DNA of 64,000 bases from Halobellus clavatus (GCF_900107195.1 NZ_FNPB01000001.1:496001-560000), one strand, 5' to 3'; positions 51,287-59,976 are shown, counted from the first letter of the stretch. The notes: generated by a model from the sequence alone, not told the origin. Made by a program: numbers and translations.

Positions 51287-51952
51287 TTACTCGGCGCTGG
51301 TGCCGGCGGCGAGACGGTCATCGAGCCCCTCGACGTAGCCCGAGACCATCTGTTCGACGTACTTCGCGACGACGTCGACTTCGATGTGGACCGGGTCCCC
51401 GACCGACTTCGCCGAGAGCGTCGTTACGTCGTACGTGGTCGGGATGATTGCGATGCCGAAGCGCTCAGCGCCGCGTTCGGCGACGGTGAGGCTGATCCCG
51501 TCGATCGTGATCGATCCCTTCTGGACGACGTAGCGCTCGATCGACTCGGGGAGTTCGAACTCGAACACCCAGTCGTCGCCGACCCGTTCGATCCCGGTGA
51601 CTTCGGTCGTTGTGTCCACGTGGCCCTGAACGAGGTGGCCGTCGAACCGGCCCTCAGCGGGGAGCGCGCGTTCGAGGTTCACCCGGTCGCCGGCGGCGAC
51701 GTCGCCGAGGTACGTCTTCGCGACGGTCTCGGCCGCGAGGAACACCTCGAACCACGGCGTCGGGTCGGTCTGGAACGCCTCGACGGTGAGACAGACGCCG
51801 CTGACGGCGATGGACTGCCCGTGGTGAAGGTCCGAGAAGTCGATCTCCGTCGCCGCGTCGTCGACGTCGGGTTCGATTCGAAGGCGGCGACCGCCCTCGT
51901 CCGCTGTGGCGTCGACGACGGTGCCGGTGGTCTCGACGATGCCGGTGAACAT
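51287..51952 (-). CDS. ribE: riboflavin synthase (RibE, bacterial type)
   Basis: A 221-residue trimeric riboflavin synthase with two lumazine-binding repeats. The first is MFTGIVETTGTV...IAVSGVCLTVEAF and the second FDGHLVQGHVDTTTEV...SITIDGISLTVAE. It dismutates two dimethyl-ribityllumazine molecules to riboflavin. Haloarchaea use this bacterial-type enzyme, unlike the distinct archaeal RibC of methanogens. No other rib gene is adjacent. Confidence 0.93.
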   Translation of the reverse strand: MFTGIVETTGTVVDATADEGGRRLRIEPDVDDAATEIDFSDLHHGQSIAVSGVCLTVEAFQTDPTPWFEVFLAAETVAKTYLGDVAAGDRVNLERALPAEGRFDGHLVQGHVDTTTEVTGIERVGDDWVFEFELPESIERYVVQKGSITIDGISLTVAERGAERFGIAIIPTTYDVTTLSAKSVGDPVHIEVDVVAKYVEQMVSGYVEGLDDRLAAGTSAE

Positions 51953-52128
51953 ACCTGCCCCTTCGTCTCAGTTCCGAAAAGCGTCTCGGAACCGGTTCGG
52001 ATCCGATCGGCCGCCGAATACCGACGATCCCGGTAGACGAGCGGACGGTCGGCTCGATGTGGGGCTGTCCGAGCGGCAACCGCGGGGTTTCCAAAGGTCT
52101 TTGCCGCTCCCGTTGCTAGGCTACGTCG

Positions 52129-52827
52129 ATGGACGACGCCGTGCGGGTCCGTGACGCCGCGCGCGAGGCGGTCGACGACATCCACCCGAATCGGCTCCGG
52201 GAAGTGCTGGGTGATCGGCTCGCCGACGCGCCGATGACACCGGCCGTGTTGGCGCTGGTGAGCGCCCGGGCACCCGAGACCGGAGTGGATACGGACGCCG
52301 ACGGGCTCGCCGAGCGGGCTGCAGGAGTACAACTGATATACGAGGGCCTGCGACTCACTCGGTCGCTGTCGCACGACGAGCCGTGGCTCCGAACCCAGGG
52401 GGGCGACGCCGACGGCGACATCGACGCCGACCTCGACATCCTCGCCGCCGACGTGCTCGTCTCCCGGGGCTTCTATCTGCTCGCGCGGACCGACGCCGCC
52501 GACCGGGCCGTCGAAGTGGTCCGATCGTTCGGCCGCGATCAGACGCTGCGCCGCGGCGAGGGCGCCGACCGAGAAACGCTGGACCGGAATCTCGAAGCGG
52601 ACGTGTTCGTGCTCGCCGTCGTCGCGGGGATGACAGCCGTCGGCGAGACGCCCCCCGCGAGGCTGCTCGAGTACGCCGCCGAACTGGGCCGAGAGTCCGA
52701 CGCCGACGGGCAACTCCAGCCCGCAGAGGTGGCACTCTCGGAGGCGACCACCGAGCGGATCGCGTCGCTGTCGGCGCTCGGCGGGGGCTCCGACGACCGC
52801 GTTCCCTCCTCTGCAACCGATTCCTGA
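52129..52827 (+). CDS. conserved haloarchaeal hypothetical protein next to tRNA-Thr
   Basis: A 232-residue acidic, mostly helical protein (MDDAVRVRDAAREAVDDIHP). A segment DILAADVLVSRGFYLLART faintly recalls helical terpenoid-synthase folds, but the Asp-rich catalytic motifs are not clear. No function is assigned. Confidence 0.72.
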   Translation: MDDAVRVRDAAREAVDDIHPNRLREVLGDRLADAPMTPAVLALVSARAPETGVDTDADGLAERAAGVQLIYEGLRLTRSLSHDEPWLRTQGGDADGDIDADLDILAADVLVSRGFYLLARTDAADRAVEVVRSFGRDQTLRRGEGADRETLDRNLEADVFVLAVVAGMTAVGETPPARLLEYAAELGRESDADGQLQPAEVALSEATTERIASLSALGGGSDDRVPSSATDS

Positions 52828-52921
52828 GCTGTCGCCCCGGCGACGTATCGTGTTCTCCGCATCGCCGAGTACCGTATCGAATCGAAACGCCTAAAGACGA
52901 ATCCGGGCTACGGAGAAACGC

Positions 52922-52993
52922 GCCTGGGTAGCTTAGCGGTAAAGCGCGTCCTTGGTAAGGACGAGACCCCGGGTTCAAATCCCGGCCTAGGCT
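52922..52993 (+). tRNA. tRNA-Thr (anticodon GGU)
   Basis: A cloverleaf can be drawn: acceptor GCCTGGG (52922-52928) pairs with CCTAGGC (52986-52992) with one G-T pair, followed by discriminator T. The anticodon stem CGTCC/GGACG encloses loop TTGGTAA with anticodon GGT. The T-arm is CCGGG-TTCAAAT-CCCGG. CCA is not encoded. A promoter-like CCTAAAG lies about 26-32 bases upstream. The 3' end is the apparent insertion site of the following element. Confidence 0.95.
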
Positions 52994-53010
52994 TCCTCTC
53001 CCTGCTACGT

Positions 53011-53088
53011 CCGGTAGTTACCGGGTTCTTCGTCGGTGAAAGAATGTCCACCGCGCAAGAACGAGTACCCGGTACCAAATACGGTACC
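53011..53088. promoter_or_regulatory. cluster of small palindromes between attL and the integrase
   Basis: CCGGTA-GT-TACCGG lies at 53011-53024. GGTACC occurs at 53071-53076 and 53083-53088, with ACCGGGT-like words in both orientations at 53020-53026 and 53068-53073. The position between the tRNA end and the integrase gene suits integrase arm-type or excisionase binding sites. An AT-rich CATTATACATTTAAAG at 53131-53146 may be the integrase promoter. Confidence 0.5.
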
Positions 53089-53189
53089 CCGACGCAGTCA
53101 CGCGTTTTCACAGAAAAGACAGGCATACTACATTATACATTTAAAGATTGCCACGCAAACGATCTAGATCTAGTACAGAGGATCGAACT

Positions 53190-54314
53190 ATGACGTACAG
53201 CTCTGAAAACAAAGTTGACGGGATCGTACTCGTCACCGACGACGCGAAAGAATACCTAAACCCGAGACAAGAAGTCACATACCGCGAACACCGCCGCAAC
53301 CTAGTAGAATGGATGCTAGCCCTCGGCAAAAACCCTGACAAAGCCCAGGGCTACAGCCACTCCACCACCAAAAACAGAATGAACCGTTTGGATTTGTTCT
53401 ACCGGTTCGTCTGGAACAGGAAAGGCCGGTTCGTCCAAGACCTGACCACGGACGACGCCGACGACTGGATGCGCCACCTCGCCACCGAGGATATGAAGGA
53501 ATCCACGAAGAACCACTACCAGAAAGCCGCCAAGACCTTGTTCAAGTGGAAACGCGAGGCCCGCAACAAAAACACGGAATGGGAACCCGAGATCCAGTAC
53601 AGCGACCCTTCCACGACTTACACTCCACGGGACTACCTAACCAAAGACGACCGCCGCAAACTGAGAGAAGCCGCAATGAGCTACGGAAGTGTACCCCACT
53701 ACAACAGTGTAACCCCCAGTGAACGCGACAGATGGAAAACATACCTCTCACAGAGACTTCAGAAACCGAAGGATGAAATCACGATGAAGGACTGGGAAAA
53801 GGCAAATTCCTTCAAGTACACTTCGATGATTCACGTCGCCCTGGATGCGGGCCTACGTCCTATCGAGATTAAGCGAAGTAATGTTCACTGGGTCGACACC
53901 GAAAACGGCGTACTACGGATCCCACGCGAAGAAAGCAGTAAGAACCGGGAGAACTGGATAGTCGCACTCAAAGAAGAAACCAGTCAAATCCTGAAACGCT
54001 GGCTCGACGAACGAGAAACACGAGAAAAATACGACGGCCGGGACGCGCTCTGGCTCACAATGTACGGCAACCGCTACAACAAAGACAGTTTCCGGGACGT
54101 CTTCCGCAAAGTCGCTAAGGAAGCCAATCTGGATTTGGAGAACCGAGACCTAACACCGTACAGCATCAGACACAGTACTGCGACCTACGTAGCCGAGGAA
54201 GAAGGACTCGCAGTAGCCGCCCAGCAGTGTAGACACAAGTCGAAGCGGACCACGGAGAAGTACGAACACAGTAGTACGACACGGCAGCAGGACGCCGTCA
54301 ACAACATAGACTAA
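53190..54314 (+). CDS. tyrosine recombinase/integrase
   Basis: A 374-residue integrase. The N-terminal SAM-like core-binding domain (about 20-130) has YREHRRNLVEWMLALG and LTTDDADDWMRHL. The catalytic domain has the first arginine in DAGLRPIEIKR (near 223), an R-x-x box written YSIRHSTATY (near 323-332, Tyr at the usual first His), RHKSKRTTEKYEH and the nucleophilic tyrosine near 358. It should integrate the element at tRNA-Thr. ATG at 53190 is preferred over a TTG at 53148. Confidence 0.92.
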   Translation: MTYSSENKVDGIVLVTDDAKEYLNPRQEVTYREHRRNLVEWMLALGKNPDKAQGYSHSTTKNRMNRLDLFYRFVWNRKGRFVQDLTTDDADDWMRHLATEDMKESTKNHYQKAAKTLFKWKREARNKNTEWEPEIQYSDPSTTYTPRDYLTKDDRRKLREAAMSYGSVPHYNSVTPSERDRWKTYLSQRLQKPKDEITMKDWEKANSFKYTSMIHVALDAGLRPIEIKRSNVHWVDTENGVLRIPREESSKNRENWIVALKEETSQILKRWLDERETREKYDGRDALWLTMYGNRYNKDSFRDVFRKVAKEANLDLENRDLTPYSIRHSTATYVAEEEGLAVAAQQCRHKSKRTTEKYEHSSTTRQQDAVNNID

Positions 54315-54324
54315 AACCCCTCCT

Positions 54325-54336
54325 CTCTTTTTTCTC
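54325..54336 (+). terminator. T-rich tract after the integrase
   Basis: CTCTTTTTTCTC follows the integrase stop by about ten bases. Archaeal transcription commonly ends at such T-runs. Confidence 0.45.
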
Positions 54337-54422
54337 CCTCGTTCCAGAAACCCGTACACGGCAGTAAGTCGTTCGAGTTTAGAGCCTGTTTCAAAGCTTT
54401 CTGTCGAACCAGGGAGAGGTGA

Positions 54423-54440
54423 GTGTGACCTGATTCACAC
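54423..54440. promoter_or_regulatory. 18-bp perfect dyad in the convergent intergenic region
   Basis: GTGTGA-CCTGAT-TCACAC has 6-base arms. It lies in the 192-base gap between the convergent integrase and zinc-protein genes, followed by two near copies of TTTT-C/T-GTACCTG (54445-54457 and 54490-54502). It may be a protein-binding site or a hairpin ending the leftward transcript. Confidence 0.35.
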
Positions 54441-54506
54441 CTGATTTTCTGTACCTGGGGGAAATGTTCGGGGCTGTTTCCGGTGCTGGTTTTCCGTACC
54501 TGTCGG

Positions 54507-54833
54507 CTATAGTTCCTTGATTGCTTTCTCGATGCTGTCTCTCGCGTTGACCACTTTCTGTATCTGTTCCTGGTTGTCGCCTTCGTATTGTGTGAGGGTT
54601 TGTTCGAGTTCGTCGGAGATATCGATTAGTTGCTCGGCTAAAGCAGTGTCTGGGTCGTAGGCAACGATGTAATCCTGTACCTCTTCGGGAGGTTTGCTGT
54701 CTTGGTAGCTGAGGTGGTATTTTTCGCTTTCATTTTCGCCGCAGCCTCTACAGACTGGTACGACGTCGCTGTCCGCGTGAGGTTTTATCCAGAGGTCGTG
54801 TTGTCGTTCGCAGTTTCCAAATGCACATTTCAT
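54507..54833 (-). CDS. small zinc-finger protein of the element
   Basis: A 108-residue protein. The N-terminus holds four cysteines (KCAFGNCERQHDLW and VPVCRGCGENESE) that probably bind zinc, in an HNH/DksA-like spacing without a complete HNH motif. The C-terminal 50 residues are helical (LAEQLIDISDELEQTLTQYE). An AT-rich promoter (54834-54930) separates it from the rightward genes. Function unknown. Confidence 0.72.
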   Translation of the reverse strand: MKCAFGNCERQHDLWIKPHADSDVVPVCRGCGENESEKYHLSYQDSKPPEEVQDYIVAYDPDTALAEQLIDISDELEQTLTQYEGDNQEQIQKVVNARDSIEKAIKEL

Positions 54834-54932
54834 TATGTTATTATTTAGTATCAGTTTTTAAATAATTGAGGCAGACTATCCGTCAAAGTGTAAGATACTT
54901 ATTTAAAAGTTGTAGACAATATGTAAGATAAG

Positions 54933-55238
54933 GTGATTGGATTGTCGCAAAAACGTAAGACGGAATCTCAACTTGGCAAATTCAAAAAATTGTACAACTA
55001 TGCGGTTACCCGGCCGTGCGGTCACTCTCTCCAGTACAGAGGTTACACCTTGGAGAAAGTGGACTGGCCTCACCCGGAGCACGATGAATATAACATCAAA
55101 AACCGGGATGGCAAAGTAGTAGAGAGCTACACCATCACAGCCTTTGACTCACCTAAAGACCTGAAACAGAAACTGGACAAGCTGATCAACCGGAACCCTT
55201 CAACAGTCAAGGAAGCCCTCGGAGGTGGCAACACGTGA
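54933..55238 (+). CDS. hypothetical protein coupled to radC
   Basis: A 101-residue basic protein starting at a GTG after an AT-rich promoter stretch. It contains PCGHSLQYRGYTLEKVDWPH and a C-terminal helix (SPKDLKQKLDKLINRNP). Its stop overlaps the RadC GTG start (GTGA), so the two are translated together. No recognised domain. Confidence 0.65.
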   Translation: MIGLSQKRKTESQLGKFKKLYNYAVTRPCGHSLQYRGYTLEKVDWPHPEHDEYNIKNRDGKVVESYTITAFDSPKDLKQKLDKLINRNPSTVKEALGGGNT

Positions 55239-55669
55239 GGCAGGAACTCGGCAACCTCACAGTAAAAGCCGAGATACAAAAACAAGAACCCGACACGGTA
55301 CAGTCACTTCACGACGTAGTCGACAGGTACGAGTCCCTGAAACACGGGCAAAAGGAGCACCTGTACGCTGTTTTCCTCACCAACGGCAACCGGTTCATCG
55401 GAGACAAAATAATCGGGTTAGGCAGCCGCGACACCGTCGAGATTGACATACAGGACGTGGTCAGAACCGCCGCACTCACTAACGCCGGCGCAGTCATCCT
55501 TGTACACAACCATCCCTCCGGCAAACCTGGAGCCACAGCAAAAGACATCGAAGTCACCAGGGAAGCCAGGGAAGTACTGGAGAAAATCAACGTCGAACTA
55601 TTGGACCACGTCATCATCTCCAGGGAAAGCCACTACAGTATGCGGAGGGCAAACGATGGACCATTCTAA
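55235..55669 (+). CDS. radC: RadC-like JAB/JAMM-domain protein
   Basis: A 144-residue protein consisting of the RadC/JAB metalloprotease-fold domain. The JAMM signature is HNHPSGKPGATAKD (H91, H93, S95, D104), which binds zinc. RadC proteins are frequent in mobile elements, where a role at replication or as anti-restriction factors has been suggested; true repair function is unproven. The N-terminal helix-hairpin-helix of bacterial RadC is absent. Confidence 0.88.
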   Translation: MRQELGNLTVKAEIQKQEPDTVQSLHDVVDRYESLKHGQKEHLYAVFLTNGNRFIGDKIIGLGSRDTVEIDIQDVVRTAALTNAGAVILVHNHPSGKPGATAKDIEVTREAREVLEKINVELLDHVIISRESHYSMRRANDGPF

Positions 55670-55757
55670 ACACAACCTTCCTTTCCCCTTTCTAGATCTG
55701 CGAGTGGTGGAGTCCTCTAATAAAATTCAATTCCCCAAACGTTTCCAGGGCAGCAGA

Positions 55758-55988
55758 ATGGACACACAGACAGTACTCGAAGAATACGGGCTTTCCCGAG
55801 AAACAGCCGGCAAATACGTAGACGCGATCACCCGATCCAACCAGACACAGACCGCAGAAGAACTCAACGTCAGCAGGGACACAATCAACCGGTACAAGAA
55901 CGCCTTCTCAGAAATGAACGCGCAGGAACGATTACTTCTCATCTCCACTCTAACCCAGGAAAAACTCCTCGACCAAGCCACAGAGTGA
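55758..55988 (+). CDS. small HTH protein
   Basis: A 76-residue protein, MDTQTVLEEYGLSRETAGKY, with a clear helix-turn-helix in TQTAEELNVSRDTINRYKNA (near 35-55). An upstream in-frame ATG at 55656 would add 34 residues and overlap radC. It may be an element regulator or an excisionase-like factor. The following frame lacks a normal start codon and may be joined to it. Confidence 0.65.
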   Translation: MDTQTVLEEYGLSRETAGKYVDAITRSNQTQTAEELNVSRDTINRYKNAFSEMNAQERLLLISTLTQEKLLDQATE

Positions 55989-56226
55989 TCCACCTATCGC
56001 GCAGGCATACCAGAAAGGCGACCACGTCAAACTCATACTCGACAAAGAAACAGAGCCGGACAACCATCTACACGGCAAAACAGGGGAAATCATCGACGTA
56101 AGCTTCGACGACGCTGCCTCAGTAACTGGAGACAGCGAAGACAACTTCATCTACACCGTCAAACTCGACAACGGCGAAATACCTGAGATCCACTTCCGCA
56201 GACACGACCTGAAGCACCTGGAATAA
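55954..56226 (+). pseudogene. small beta-barrel-like reading frame without a standard start codon
   Basis: From 56005 the frame reads AYQKGDHVKLILDKETEP, then HGKTGEIIDVSFDDAASV, then YTVKLDNGEIPEIHFRRHDL. This is the pattern of a family of short haloarchaeal proteins (SH3-like barrel). Between the preceding in-frame TAA (55951) and the domain there is no ATG, GTG or TTG. It lies in the +1 frame of the HTH gene, whose TGA is at 55986-55988. It could be expressed by frameshift, start at a rare codon such as ATC (55996), or be broken. Confidence 0.55.
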
Positions 56227-56282
56227 TCACCCAGTCTTGGCCAAATACATTTGAGAGTTGAGGAAGACAGACAATACAGTCA

Positions 56283-58826
56283 ATGCGCCATAATGACCTT
56301 CCTCGTTTGGATCTACATACATTAGAAGGGTTATCAGAGTTGTCGGAGGTGGAATCAACGGAGTCCTTGGAGGATGGCGTTAGGATTGAAGTCAATGGTT
56401 CGTATTTGTACTTCTATCATCCTGGTGGACCGCAAAGCCAATTAGAGAGCCTTCCAGAGGATATTGATCGTGTTTTCATTACGGTCGAGAGAGGATTCTT
56501 AGAATTTGCTGACCAGGGAAACCTGTACTACACGTCTTCTGAAGCCGATTCTTTTGAAGAAATTGTAGAGATGTTAATTACTCAGGAGATTGAGGGAGAG
56601 GTAGTTGAAATTGATGAAGCATTAGAGAAACTGATTGATTCCGGGTACTTAGCAGGGTTTACTCCCCAGTCGGTAACCGAGATCTTAGCTGGCTGGGCAA
56701 TCTCATCATCAGATGAATCTGTTTTGGATATTGCGACGGGAACAGGCAGCCTTCTGAAACAAGCCGCCAAAGAGAACGAAGAGGCAGAGTTAGTCGGGAT
56801 AGAAATAAATCCGGTAATCGCTAAATTAGCTCAAGCCCGGTTGAAAGACATTAGCAACGCTGAGATTCTGAATACCGATTTCTTCGACTGGAACCAGTTA
56901 GGTCAGCAAGAGCTGGGTGAAAAGGATGACTCACGAAAGTTCGACGTTGTGATCGGTAACCCTCCGGTTGGAAGGATGCATCATATAATACCGGAGAAAC
57001 GTGATGAACTACGGGACAAATACCCAGATATCGGATCCACGGCAGCAGCTGGGTTCGTAGCGAAGGCAGCAGAGCACCTGAAAGAGGGAGGATGTGGAGC
57101 ATTCGTACTTCCTAAATCCGCTCTAAGAGATGAGTTGCTGCAGCACCTAACAGAATTCTGTAGCATCCATAGAATTGTAGAAATGCCGATTGGCACATTC
57201 AACTACGCTAGAGCTCCAGAACTGGTGCTGCTAACCTTTATTAAAGAAGAGAGGTCGCGGGAAGAGCGAGAAACAGGGATTGCGAGATTCAACAAGCCAG
57301 AACTACCAGAAAATGCTCGTGGACTCTTCGAGCAACCGTTGAAAGGAATTGTTCAAAATCGACATAACCCCTACGACGCCGAAATCGTGCGGGCATCTCA
57401 CGCCGATCTTGAAGGTAAAAACGTGATGCGGATACTCTCGAACCCGCCAATCTACGACATAGTTACCTCTGAACAGTTCCCAAGACTGGGTGATCTACCT
57501 GGTGTCACAGTTGGCTCAGGTGTTCAAACAGGAAATAATGATTTATTTTATTTCGGCGTTGATGAGAAAGAAGATTCGAAAATCGAGGCCCGGTTCTTCC
57601 GACCACTCATCAAGAATCCTCGCGATGACGTTCAATCAATTACTGAGGACGAGATTGATCGATATATTCTAGATCTACAATCCTATGTTGAGGAGCAGGA
57701 GGAGAATGGAGTCGAGGTCACAGAGGAGAACATTATTGACCAGCTGGAGGATGATGGATACAGTGGTTTAGCTGACTATCTACGGGATGTACCGGTTAAT
57801 CCCCGTAAGCGAAGACCGTATTTCCTACCTGAATACCGGGGTAAAATCGACAGCGTAGACTTGGTTATTCCGGAATTCTTCGACACTCCTCGCTGCTACT
57901 CTGTAGAGGTTGAGGACGCAATGTTTGATAATACGATGATTGGTGTCCAAGTTGAAAATGACCAGATGGCAGATGCTATATCACGATTGCTGAATACACC
58001 ACTTTACAGAGAGTTTTTCCAGACATTCGCCGGCACGATGAATTTGGATTGGTATCGGATGAATATCGGCCAGGCCAAGGATATTCCCATTATCAAGAAT
58101 GCCCTTACCGAGGATGTATTCGACCGTATGGACCCGTTCTTTCCGCCAGATGATGACAACGACTTGGTGAATCTGAATCAACTTCTGATAGAAAGCTGTG
58201 AGAGCGATGAAGGAAGCCAGATGCTTCGCCAGTACTTGGCATCCAGAGATAATTACGCCTGGTCTTGGTTTATGACTCTACCCGAGTTTGAGGAGTTTCA
58301 GGAATTGCTGGAGTCAGATAAAGAGGAAGCGCGGGAGTTCGTCGTTAACCGGTTTGATCAAGAGCTCTTGGATCAGGCTCGGAACACGTTTGAGAATATC
58401 GAGTTCTTTGAGGAGCGTAGAGAACTGTTGAATGATCTGCTGATGGAGTTTGAGGAAGGACACTACAGAGGGTTCTTGGCCGGCATTGTTCTCCAGTTTG
58501 AAGGAGTGCTCGCTGATCTGGTGGAAGAAGCAGGTGGAGAGATAATTGAGGAAGATCACGAGACCAAGTTCAAGATGCCGGGCAGAGGTCGTAGCCAAAC
58601 AAAGAATCTGGGTAGTCTGATCTCACACTTCTTTGACGGCGTCTTCAGCACCTTCTTGGACGAGACTGTAAGACAGCGACGTAATCAAATCGCGCACGGA
58701 GACGTTATAGAAAACAGCCGTGACCTCTCAATACATTTCTTTATATCCTTCTACGCCCTCTGTAATGCTTCTCTAAATGAGTACGTGCGTTTAGCTGAAC
58801 AAGACCAATCTGGAATGCCTGCCTAA
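56283..58826 (+). CDS. adenine-methyltransferase-like protein with C-terminal HEPN motif
   Basis: An 847-residue protein. Residues 1-115 are an unfamiliar acidic domain. Residues 120-330 form a class I methyltransferase of the N6-adenine/Eco57I-TaqI kind, with SAM motif DIATGTGSLLKQAA (149-162), GIEINP and the catalytic-loop position GNPPVGRMHH (225-234). The motif is normally NPPY/F/W, so Val replaces the aromatic residue. Residues 380-620 resemble a TaqI-type target-recognition domain (LGDLPGVTVGSGVQTGNN). The last 130 residues are helical and contain RNQIAHG (R800-H805), the R-N/D/H-x3-H signature of HEPN RNases. It is markedly less GC-rich than even the rest of the element. Confidence 0.82.
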   Translation: MRHNDLPRLDLHTLEGLSELSEVESTESLEDGVRIEVNGSYLYFYHPGGPQSQLESLPEDIDRVFITVERGFLEFADQGNLYYTSSEADSFEEIVEMLITQEIEGEVVEIDEALEKLIDSGYLAGFTPQSVTEILAGWAISSSDESVLDIATGTGSLLKQAAKENEEAELVGIEINPVIAKLAQARLKDISNAEILNTDFFDWNQLGQQELGEKDDSRKFDVVIGNPPVGRMHHIIPEKRDELRDKYPDIGSTAAAGFVAKAAEHLKEGGCGAFVLPKSALRDELLQHLTEFCSIHRIVEMPIGTFNYARAPELVLLTFIKEERSREERETGIARFNKPELPENARGLFEQPLKGIVQNRHNPYDAEIVRASHADLEGKNVMRILSNPPIYDIVTSEQFPRLGDLPGVTVGSGVQTGNNDLFYFGVDEKEDSKIEARFFRPLIKNPRDDVQSITEDEIDRYILDLQSYVEEQEENGVEVTEENIIDQLEDDGYSGLADYLRDVPVNPRKRRPYFLPEYRGKIDSVDLVIPEFFDTPRCYSVEVEDAMFDNTMIGVQVENDQMADAISRLLNTPLYREFFQTFAGTMNLDWYRMNIGQAKDIPIIKNALTEDVFDRMDPFFPPDDDNDLVNLNQLLIESCESDEGSQMLRQYLASRDNYAWSWFMTLPEFEEFQELLESDKEEAREFVVNRFDQELLDQARNTFENIEFFEERRELLNDLLMEFEEGHYRGFLAGIVLQFEGVLADLVEEAGGEIIEEDHETKFKMPGRGRSQTKNLGSLISHFFDGVFSTFLDETVRQRRNQIAHGDVIENSRDLSIHFFISFYALCNASLNEYVRLAEQDQSGMPA

Positions 58827-58887
58827 GCTACGCAATTCCTCGGGTCTTGGGTTAGACCTTTGAAATTTGAGGTTTAATCCGGCGGGT

Positions 58888-59976
58888 ATGGGATTCCTGG
58901 ATTTCCTGACTGGCCTGTTCGGCTCGCAGGAGAGCTCTACAGCTGATAGTAGTTCTCAAACGTCGACTTCGTCCGGTTTGAGGGTTGACCTTCCTAACGT
59001 TGAGTACCAGGGGAACCGGTTTTTCTCTGAAGCCTCTGAATCGGAGAACGGCGAGTGGATAGTAGTCTACGGGAAGGCTATGCAGGTGGAAAACGAGATT
59101 CATAGGCTCTTCCTCCTGAGAGAGGAGGAGCTCCAGTTCACGAAGGAGTTGAAGCGTATCGAGGATGCGAGGATAAGTGATACTGGTAGTGTGCTGGCTA
59201 TTGACGGTGAGAGCCGGGAGGACTTGTCCGGCAGGCTGTACGTGTTTAATCGTAGCGGCGATCAGGTTTTCAGCCAGGGTTTCGATGCAAACGTCGGGGC
59301 TTCAGCCCTCTCCAGCGACGGCAGGTACGCTGCTGTCGCCACTTTGAATCCGGACTGCTCCACGTACGTCTTCGACCTCAGTGAAAGCCGCCAAGTTCTG
59401 AAACACGAGAACCAGGAAGGTAACAAGATGGGCTTAGAGTACAAAGACGAAGAAGGCGAGACCCGTGTTTATTTGTCTGAAAGCCCTGATTCTGGGCCTC
59501 TCTACGCTATCGATTTAGGGGGAGATGTTGTGTGGAGGAGTGAGGAGTTGCAGAGAAAACACCGGTTGCAGGAGTTGATGGATAGCAGTGAGACTGAGGA
59601 TCTTGAAGAGGCTCTAGATCTGCTGGACGAAGCTTACGAGCTGGCGGACGGTGAGAACGAGAAGAAGAACGTGGCTCAGAAGTTGGCTGATACGCACTGG
59701 AGTCTAGCTAAAAGCTCGGAGAATGACTCGGACGAGTGGTGGCAGCACCTGAACCAGGCCAAGGCGTACTACACCGAGATATTGCCGTGGTACGATGGAA
59801 AGCAGGGTGTGGCGAAGGTCTCCCGCAAACAGGGGAAGTACTACCTGAAGCAAGACCAGGAAGAAGCCGCTTTGGAGATGTTCCAGAATATTGCTGATCT
59901 AGAAGAAGAGTACGACGTACAACTTCTCACGGATGCTGACGAGAGGAAGTTGGAGGAGTTGTCACAGGAATCTTGA
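58888..59976 (+). CDS. beta-propeller-like/TPR protein
   Basis: A 362-residue protein. It starts with a hydrophobic amphipathic segment (MGFLDFLTGLFGS) and a Ser/Thr linker (to about 40). Residues 45-220 have repeated strands like a WD/PQQ propeller (ISDTGSVLAIDGE, SSDGRYAAVATLN, GPLYAIDLGGDVVW). Residues 225-350 are helical repeats of TPR type (LEEALDLLDEAYELADG, QEEAALEMFQNIADL). It lies 61 bases after the methyltransferase-HEPN gene on the same strand and may be its partner or sensor. Its end overlaps the convergent PLD gene by 15 bases. Confidence 0.68.
   Translation: MGFLDFLTGLFGSQESSTADSSSQTSTSSGLRVDLPNVEYQGNRFFSEASESENGEWIVVYGKAMQVENEIHRLFLLREEELQFTKELKRIEDARISDTGSVLAIDGESREDLSGRLYVFNRSGDQVFSQGFDANVGASALSSDGRYAAVATLNPDCSTYVFDLSESRQVLKHENQEGNKMGLEYKDEEGETRVYLSESPDSGPLYAIDLGGDVVWRSEELQRKHRLQELMDSSETEDLEEALDLLDEAYELADGENEKKNVAQKLADTHWSLAKSSENDSDEWWQHLNQAKAYYTEILPWYDGKQGVAKVSRKQGKYYLKQDQEEAALEMFQNIADLEEEYDVQLLTDADERKLEELSQES

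Noticed and set aside
54423-54440. TGTGA-N6-TCACA resembling a bacterial CRP site
   Set aside because: Archaea lack CRP-type regulation of this kind; kept only as an unexplained dyad.
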